A stretch of DNA of 9,053 nt from an uncultured Flavobacterium sp. Its GTDB lineage: Bacteria; Bacteroidota; Bacteroidia; Flavobacteriales; Flavobacteriaceae. Each line of letters opens with the position of its first letter. Position 1 is the stretch's first letter. This document shows, in pieces, positions 5,892 to 9,053 of the stretch. Location: contig NZ_CAMIHH010000118.1 in NCBI RefSeq assembly GCF_946220915.1, positions 1-9,053 on the forward strand. Reading direction: 5' to 3'. A program made the translations under genes and the position numbers. The notes under the pieces are model-generated. The model made no database searches. It was given only the letters and a program-made list of their open reading frames with translations, and was not told the origin of the DNA.

Positions 5892-6269
5892 ATGAAACGC
5901 CGTAATACGCCTGCCAAGAATACCATCCTCAACCTGCTGAAAAATGCAGGCAATGCCCTGAGCCAGGAAATGATAGAAGCTGAAGTAAAGGGAGAAATGG
6001 ACCGTGTAACCATCTACCGTGTGCTCAACAGCTTTTGCGAGGACGGCGTGACCCACCGCATCCTCAGCGACGAAGGCAAGTATTACTTTGCCCTTTGCCT
6101 GGACTGCCACGGCCATGAGCACCATACGCACGACCACTTCCACTTCCGCTGTGTGGGTTGCCAAAAGGTAGAATGCCTCGAGGAACAGGTCACCATACAG
6201 CTGCCGCAGGGCTACCGGAAGGAAAGCATCAGTAGTTGGGTAACGGGTTATTGTGCAGGGTGTTCGTAG
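5892..6269 (+). CDS. Fur-family transcriptional repressor (Zur/PerR-like)
   Basis: A 125-residue metal-responsive repressor. The N-terminal winged helix (about 5-65) has its recognition helix around DRVTIYRVLNSF (37-48). The dimerisation domain contains the family's structural zinc site with two CxxC pairs: C87-x2-C90 (RCVGCQKVEC) and C121-x2-C124 (GYCAGCS, at the very C-terminus). Between the domains is an unusually dense metal-ligand stretch, C69-x2-C72-H73-G-H-E-H-H-T-H-D-H-F-H. It holds seven histidines and supplies the sensory metal site. The richness in Cys and His favours zinc sensing (Zur-like), but iron or peroxide sensing cannot be excluded. The frame is open to a TTG at 5868, but ATG 5892 is preferred because the TTG lies on the predicted transcription start. 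The gene is divergent from the flavoprotein gene. Confidence 0.9.
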   Translation: MKRRNTPAKNTILNLLKNAGNALSQEMIEAEVKGEMDRVTIYRVLNSFCEDGVTHRILSDEGKYYFALCLDCHGHEHHTHDHFHFRCVGCQKVECLEEQVTIQLPQGYRKESISSWVTGYCAGCS

Positions 6270-6277
6270 ATTTTTTT

Positions 6278-6372
6278 GCCATGAATTATACGAATTCTCA
6301 TTAATTCTGCTCACTCAACCCAATTTCTACAACGGTGAGTAAAAAATTGTGAGAATTCGTGTAATTCGTGGC
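6278..6372. repeat. Imperfect inverted repeat with 23-bp arms between the Fur-family gene and prfA
   Basis: The left arm (6278-6300, GCCATGAATTATACGAATTC plus TCA) is complementary to the right arm (6350-6372) with two mismatches in 23. A smaller CTCAC/GTGAG pair (6310-6314, 6335-6339) lies inside. The 49-base centre is AT-rich and has no start codon with a useful frame. It resembles the 'AATTCGTGTAATTCGTGGC' interspersed palindromes found in many Bacteroidetes genomes. It lacks a T-run after the stem, so it is not a classical terminator. Confidence 0.75.
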
Positions 6373-6429
6373 TAAATTCCACCTACTGAATGATTATAAA
6401 CAAACCGTGCATCATTGGAACAATTTTTG

Positions 6430-6455
6430 TAATTTTGCACCTCGAAAACAAGGAG
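6430..6455 (+). promoter_or_regulatory. prfA promoter -7 box and Shine-Dalgarno
   Basis: TAATTTTG (6430-6437) is a full TAnnTTTG match. An AAGGAG (6450-6455) lies 7 bases before ATG 6463, an unusually strong Shine-Dalgarno for this phylum. Predicted leader about 20 bases. A TTG lies only 12 bases upstream of the box, too close for the usual -33. Confidence 0.55.
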
Positions 6456-6462
6456 AAAGAAA

Positions 6463-7536
6463 ATGTTAGACAGGTTACAATTCATAAAGCAGCGTTTCGA
6501 TGAGGTATCCGACCTCGTGATCCAGCCGGACATCATTGCCGACCAAAAGCGCTACGTGCAACTGAACAAAGAATATAAAGACCTCAAGGCGCTGGTGGAA
6601 AAGCGTGAGGAATACTTAAACGTTACCGGGAACCTGAAAGAGGCGCAGGAAATAATTGCCGACGGCAGCGATGCGGAAATGGTTGAGATGGCCAAAATGC
6701 AGCTCGACGAGGCAAAGGAAAGGCTGCCGCAACTGGAAGATGAAATAAGGTTCATGCTTATCCCGAAAGATGCCGAAGATGCGAAGAACGTAATGGTTGA
6801 GGTTCGTGCCGGAGCCGGTGGCGACGAGGCCAGCATTTTTGCGGGCGACCTTTTCAGGATGTATACCAAATACTGCGAAAGCAGGGGCTGGCGTACCAGC
6901 GTGGTCGACATGAACGAAGGTACATCGGGCGGCTTCAAGGAGGTGATCTTTGAAGTGACGGGCGAAGACGTATACGGAACCCTTAAGTTCGAGGCCGGCG
7001 TACACCGCGTGCAGCGTGTGCCGCAAACCGAGACGCAGGGCCGCGTTCACACCTCGGCGGCGACCGTAATGGTGCTTCCGGAGGCGGAGGAATTCGACGT
7101 GCAGATCGACATGAACGATGTGCGCATCGACTTCTTTTGTTCGTCAGGGCCGGGCGGTCAGTCGGTAAACACGACCAAATCGGCCGTACGCATGACACAC
7201 GTGCCTACTGGCCTTGTGGCACAGTGCCAGGACGAAAAGTCGCAGCATAAAAATAAAGATAAAGCGCTACAGGTACTCCGTTCGCGCCTGTACGAAATGG
7301 AACTTGCCAAAAAGCAGGAGGAAGACGCCAAAAAGCGTTCATCACAGGTAAGCAGCGGCGACCGTTCGGCCAAGATACGCACCTACAACTACTCGCAGGG
7401 GCGCATCACCGACCACAGGATCGGCCTCAGCATCTTCGACCTGGACGGCTTCATGAACGGCAACATCCAGAAAATGATCGAGGAGCTCCAGCTGGTCAAC
7501 AACACCGAAAAGCTCAAGGAAAGCGAAGTATATTAA
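6463..7536 (+). CDS. prfA: Peptide chain release factor 1 (RF1)
   Basis: A 357-residue class I release factor, full length for bacterial RF1. It recognises UAA and UAG in the ribosomal A site and triggers hydrolysis of peptidyl-tRNA. The PxT anticodon-like motif is PQT (187-189) in VQRVPQTETQGRVHTSAATV. This identifies RF1 rather than RF2, which carries SPF. The catalytic GGQ is at residues 231-233 in SSGPGGQSVNTTKSAV, the normal position. Domain 1 (about 1-110) is helical and acidic, with VRAGAGGDEASIFAGDL at about 114-130. RF1's second motif residue is variable, so PQT in place of the E. coli PAT is not a defect. The gene has its own promoter, a good Shine-Dalgarno and a terminator 6 bases after the stop, so it appears monocistronic. 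Confidence 0.98.
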   Translation: MLDRLQFIKQRFDEVSDLVIQPDIIADQKRYVQLNKEYKDLKALVEKREEYLNVTGNLKEAQEIIADGSDAEMVEMAKMQLDEAKERLPQLEDEIRFMLIPKDAEDAKNVMVEVRAGAGGDEASIFAGDLFRMYTKYCESRGWRTSVVDMNEGTSGGFKEVIFEVTGEDVYGTLKFEAGVHRVQRVPQTETQGRVHTSAATVMVLPEAEEFDVQIDMNDVRIDFFCSSGPGGQSVNTTKSAVRMTHVPTGLVAQCQDEKSQHKNKDKALQVLRSRLYEMELAKKQEEDAKKRSSQVSSGDRSAKIRTYNYSQGRITDHRIGLSIFDLDGFMNGNIQKMIEELQLVNNTEKLKESEVY

Positions 7537-7542
7537 TAAAGG

Positions 7543-7569
7543 ATCCCGATGTAAGTCGGGATTTTTTTT
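7543..7569 (+). terminator. Intrinsic terminator of prfA
   Basis: Stem ATCCCGA (7543-7549) / TCGGGAT (7556-7562) with a 6-base loop, followed by a run of eight T. Confidence 0.9.
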
Positions 7570-7579
7570 GGTGTTACGC

Positions 7580-7800
7580 GGGTCCTCTCCCATGGCCCCT
7601 CTCAGGTCGCTTCGTCATTCTTCCTCGCGATGACAGAGGGGAGTGAGACGTGCTTACTCAAACGGTTAGTCCTTTCGGTAGGAGTGTTGTTCCCTTTTTG
7701 GGGGTTAGGGGGCTTTCAGGCGTGAAGCTTTTCCCCTCCCTTGGAGAGCCTGTCCCGCAATCTGGCGGGAGGTGCCTGAAAGGTGGGGGGTTACCATCAA
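7580..7800. repeat. Stack of dispersed intergenic repeats upstream of the Zeta-like gene
   Basis: This 260-base gap has no convincing gene. It holds several adjoining repeat pieces. At 7606-7634 is an inverted copy of the GTCATTGCGAGG...CGAAGC type repeat. At 7636-7662 is a copy, inverted and with one mismatch, of 5762-5788. At 7674-7685 is TTCGGTAGGAGT, which recurs at 8630-8641, followed by CCCTTTTTGGGGGTTAGGGGG. At 7713-7782 is an element bounded by the exact inverted repeat CTTTCAGGC / GCCTGAAAG, with an inner hairpin TCCCGC / GCGGGA (7753-7758, 7765-7770). The kinase frame stays open through part of this DNA, but that is not coding evidence. Confidence 0.75.
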
Positions 7801-7816
7801 CCGGTAAAAAAAGTCT

Positions 7817-7824
7817 TATCTTTG
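7817..7824 (+). promoter_or_regulatory. -7 promoter box abutting the Zeta-like kinase start
   Basis: TATCTTTG matches TAnnTTTG fully and ends 5 bases before ATG 7830, so transcription should start essentially at the start codon. The nine bases TTATCTTTG (7816-7824) are identical to those before the nucleotidyltransferase gene (2285-2293). No TTG is present at -33; TTA at 7791-7793 is the nearest candidate. Confidence 0.5.
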
Positions 7825-7829
7825 CCTTA

Positions 7830-8399
7830 ATGAACAAAAACCTTTATATTATTTCGGGCTGCAATGGCGCGGGTAAAACCACCGCCTCCTTTGCCATACT
7901 TCCGCAAATGCTAAACTGTAAAGAGTTTGTCAACGCCGATGAAATAGCGAGAGGTTTGTCGCCGTTCCAGCCCGATACGGTTGCCTTCGAAGCGGGCAGG
8001 ATCATGCTCCGCCGCATTGAAGAGCTGATGGAAGCAGGCGAAACATTCGCCTTTGAAACCACACTTGCTACAAAAAGCTACCACGTAAAAATAAAACAGG
8101 CTCAGCAATTGGGATACAAGGTGACACTGTTATTCTTTTGTCTCGAGAGTATTGACCTTGCCATTGACCGCGTAGCCACAAGGGTAAGCGAGGGCGGCCA
8201 CAACATCCATCCGGATGTAATCGCCCGAAGGTACAAAGGCGGCATCCGTAACTTATTCTCGATTTACCTGCCAATTGTGGATGAAGCGCTTATCTTTGAT
8301 AATACCACCACGCCTGAATTAATTGCAGGAAAAAATAAATCAGAAGGGTTCACCGTTTTTAAGGAGGAAAAATTTAAAAGATTGAGCAATGAAGACTGA
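7830..8399 (+). CDS. Zeta-toxin-like P-loop kinase (COG4185-type predicted ATPase)
   Basis: A 189-residue P-loop protein starting MNKNLYIISGCNGAGKTT. The Walker A motif is G10-x4-G15-K16-T17. Next comes VNADEIARGLSP (D37 is the likely catalytic base), then FETTLATKSY (E76-T77-T78-L79, the substrate-side glutamate motif) and RVATRVSEGGHNI (R118, G122-G123-H124), which supplies lid arginines. This order matches Zeta/PezT-like kinases, which phosphorylate UDP-N-acetylglucosamine and block wall synthesis. Short Bacteroidetes members are usually labelled 'zeta toxin family' or COG4185, and their substrate is unproven. The frame is open upstream to a GTG at 7650, but that part is repeat DNA. ATG 7830 places the P-loop at the N-terminus as in the family and sits behind a -7 box. 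It overlaps the next gene by 11 bases. Confidence 0.87.
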   Translation: MNKNLYIISGCNGAGKTTASFAILPQMLNCKEFVNADEIARGLSPFQPDTVAFEAGRIMLRRIEELMEAGETFAFETTLATKSYHVKIKQAQQLGYKVTLLFFCLESIDLAIDRVATRVSEGGHNIHPDVIARRYKGGIRNLFSIYLPIVDEALIFDNTTTPELIAGKNKSEGFTVFKEEKFKRLSNED

Positions 8400-8568
8400 T
8401 AAACTGACCCCACACCAACAAAAAATCATCGATGCCATGGCAAAAGTCAGTGATTACCTGATTGCCTACAAAAAGCGTATGGACAGTCCACTGGTCATAA
8501 GCCAGAATGGCAAGATCGTACACATCAAGCCCTGGCTCAATGAATCCGATAAAACGAAAGATAAGTAA
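8389..8568 (+). CDS. Small partner protein of the Zeta-like kinase (candidate antitoxin)
   Basis: A 59-residue basic protein starting at ATG 8389, inside the last codons of the kinase gene and in the +1 frame relative to it (11-base overlap). Such an overlap implies translational coupling and a roughly fixed output ratio. Residues 7-31 should form an amphipathic helix (PHQQKIIDAMAKVSDYLIAY). PLVIS (34-38) and KIVHIKP (42-48) look like two strands joined by a Q-N-G turn. The tail (50-59) is charged. The 'SPLVIS-NGK-V-IKP' pattern resembles small proteins found beside Zeta-like kinases in other Bacteroidetes, but I cannot name a family. Role as antitoxin is inferred from size, coupling and the single shared terminator. 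It shows no resemblance to the epsilon or PezA antitoxins. Confidence 0.8.
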   Translation: MKTDKLTPHQQKIIDAMAKVSDYLIAYKKRMDSPLVISQNGKIVHIKPWLNESDKTKDK

Positions 8569-8590
8569 GCCTCCTGTTGGAGGTTTTTTT
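8567..8590 (+). terminator. Intrinsic terminator of the kinase/small-protein operon
   Basis: Stem CCTCC (8570-8574) / GGAGG (8579-8583) with loop TGTT, extended by A-T and G-T pairs, then seven T (8584-8590). It overlaps the stop codon of the small gene. Confidence 0.8.
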
Positions 8591-8710
8591 GTGCGTCGCA
8601 GTCATTGCGAGGCACGAAGCAATCTTTCCTTCGGTAGGAGTAACTTTGGGCGTGCCGCTCCACTGCGTTACGCATCGGGCTTTCGGCCTTATAAGCTCAC
8701 CTTTGCTCTA
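8591..8710. repeat. Dispersed repeat cluster downstream of the kinase operon
   Basis: GTCATTGCGAGGCACGAAGC (8601-8620, continuing AATCT) is a widespread type of Bacteroidetes interspersed repeat and is in opposite orientation to the related piece at 7606-7634. TTCGGTAGGAGT (8630-8641) repeats 7674-7685 in the same orientation. GGGCGTGCCGCTCC (from 8649) with CATCGGGCTTTCGG is another typical intergenic repeat module. There is no believable coding frame here. Confidence 0.7.
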
Positions 8711-8811
8711 GTATTTGTATAATAATTATTTATATGCATAGTTAAGATTTTATTATGAATTTATGTAATTTTATGTTCGAACCTTAATGTGTTAGTGTTA
8801 ATTTAAGTAAT

Positions 8812-9053
8812 ATGAGTAAATTTCAGGATGTACTTCAAAACGAAATCGACGAAATAGTCACGCTTCCACTTTTGCATACATGTGACGCCTATTCGCTAGA
8901 AATATTTTAGAAAATATGTGCTTAGTTCCACAAATGTGTGATGTTTTTAATTCTAGCTTATTGTATACATATTATGGTATTCCGTCATATAGGATAAATT
9001 ACGCTATAGCTACAACTAATCCAGCTTATCACGCTATTTGTATAATCTTAGAT
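8812..9053 (+). pseudogene. Unknown gene, frameshifted and cut by the window edge
   Basis: ATG 8812 opens a 32-codon frame (MSKFQDVLQNEIDEIVTLPLLHTCDAYS) that stops at TAG 8908-8910. Another frame, one base back, is open from 8886 to the window end. It reads RNILENMCLVPQMCDVF, then LLYTYYGIPSYRINYAI. Joining them by adding one base near 8897 gives a continuous pattern H-T-x5-S-L-R-N-I-L-E-N-x2-L-V-P-x2-C-x-V-F, then L-Y-x2-Y-G-x-P-S-Y-R. This looks like a single conserved domain. The 'HT...L..IL...L' start is loosely reminiscent of ADP-ribosyltransferase-type folds, but I do not recognise the family. Codons are AT-rich (ATA, TTA, AGA), unlike the upstream core genes. A one-base deletion or a sequence error explains it. 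If the frame were genuine, translation could only restart at ATG 8916. Confidence 0.6.

Noticed and set aside
5591..6013. A minus-strand frame spanning the flavoprotein start, the repeat and the Fur-family start
   Set aside because: It overlaps two supported genes and includes translated repeat sequence; no domain is visible.
7580..7800. A CRISPR array or integron-like array in the repeat-rich gap
   Set aside because: The repeats are different families in mixed orientation, without regular spacing, uniform spacers, cas genes or an integrase.
7650..7829. A 60-residue N-terminal extension of the Zeta-like kinase from a GTG start
   Set aside because: The extra sequence is translated dispersed-repeat DNA, rich in Gly, Pro and Ser with no domain. 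It lies upstream of the -7 box, and the family starts just before the P-loop.
8507..8722. A plus-strand frame across the operon terminator and downstream repeats
   Set aside because: It reads through the terminator and the GTCATTGCGAGG type repeat and overlaps the small partner gene in another frame; no family features.
8886..8910. Programmed ribosomal frameshifting to join the two frames of the right-edge gene
   Set aside because: The required shift is -1, but codons before TAG (GAA ATA TTT) do not form a canonical slippery heptamer and no pseudoknot or stem is evident; a deletion or sequence error is simpler.

Overview
The window looks like chromosomal DNA of a Bacteroidetes bacterium, most likely a member of the Flavobacteriaceae. 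The evidence is: several promoters with the Bacteroidetes -7 box TAnnTTTG; mostly weak Shine-Dalgarno sites; a gene set typical of flavobacteria (DUF3810 protein, sigma-70 factor with a small membrane protein behind it, PepD-type dipeptidase, Fur-family repressor, prfA); and intergenic GC-rich palindromic repeats of a kind I recognise from many Bacteroidetes genomes. Core genes such as prfA are clearly richer in G+C than the last ~340 bases, which I count at about 30% G+C over 8761-9053.

Layout. 1-1833 is a minus-strand block: DUF3810 membrane metalloprotease-like protein, then a sigma-70 family factor, then a small single-pass membrane protein cut by the window edge. 2008-2268 (+) encodes a stand-alone thioredoxin-fold [2Fe-2S] ferredoxin. 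2298-2728 (+) is a decayed MntA/HepT-type toxin-antitoxin operon: an almost intact minimal nucleotidyltransferase reads out of frame into the last ~47 codons of a HEPN toxin. 2752-4215 (+) is pepD. It ends at a perfect 10-bp hairpin shared with the convergent minus-strand pair that follows: a DUF6265-like lipoprotein, preceded in transcription by a thioredoxin-reductase-like flavoprotein. The flavoprotein is divergent from a Fur-family repressor gene (5892-6269). That repressor gene has a TGCAA-N5-TTGCA dyad over its predicted transcription start. prfA (release factor 1) follows at 6463-7536.

Accessory part. From 7570 the sequence changes to stacked dispersed repeats, then a two-gene operon: a 189-residue Zeta/COG4185-like P-loop kinase (7830-8399) overlapping by 11 bases a 59-residue protein (8389-8568), closed by a terminator. 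I read this as a toxin-first toxin-antitoxin-like module. More dispersed repeat follows (about 8591-8710). Last comes an AT-rich segment with the start of a gene of unknown family (8812 to the edge), which appears broken by a one-base frameshift near 8897.

Most notable: the Zeta-like kinase with its unrecognised small partner; the fused nucleotidyltransferase/HEPN remnant; an identical TTATCTTTG promoter box abutting the start codons of both toxin-type loci, implying (nearly) leaderless mRNAs; and repeat clusters bracketing the Zeta-like cassette. No rRNA, tRNA, CRISPR array, transposase or integrase was seen.
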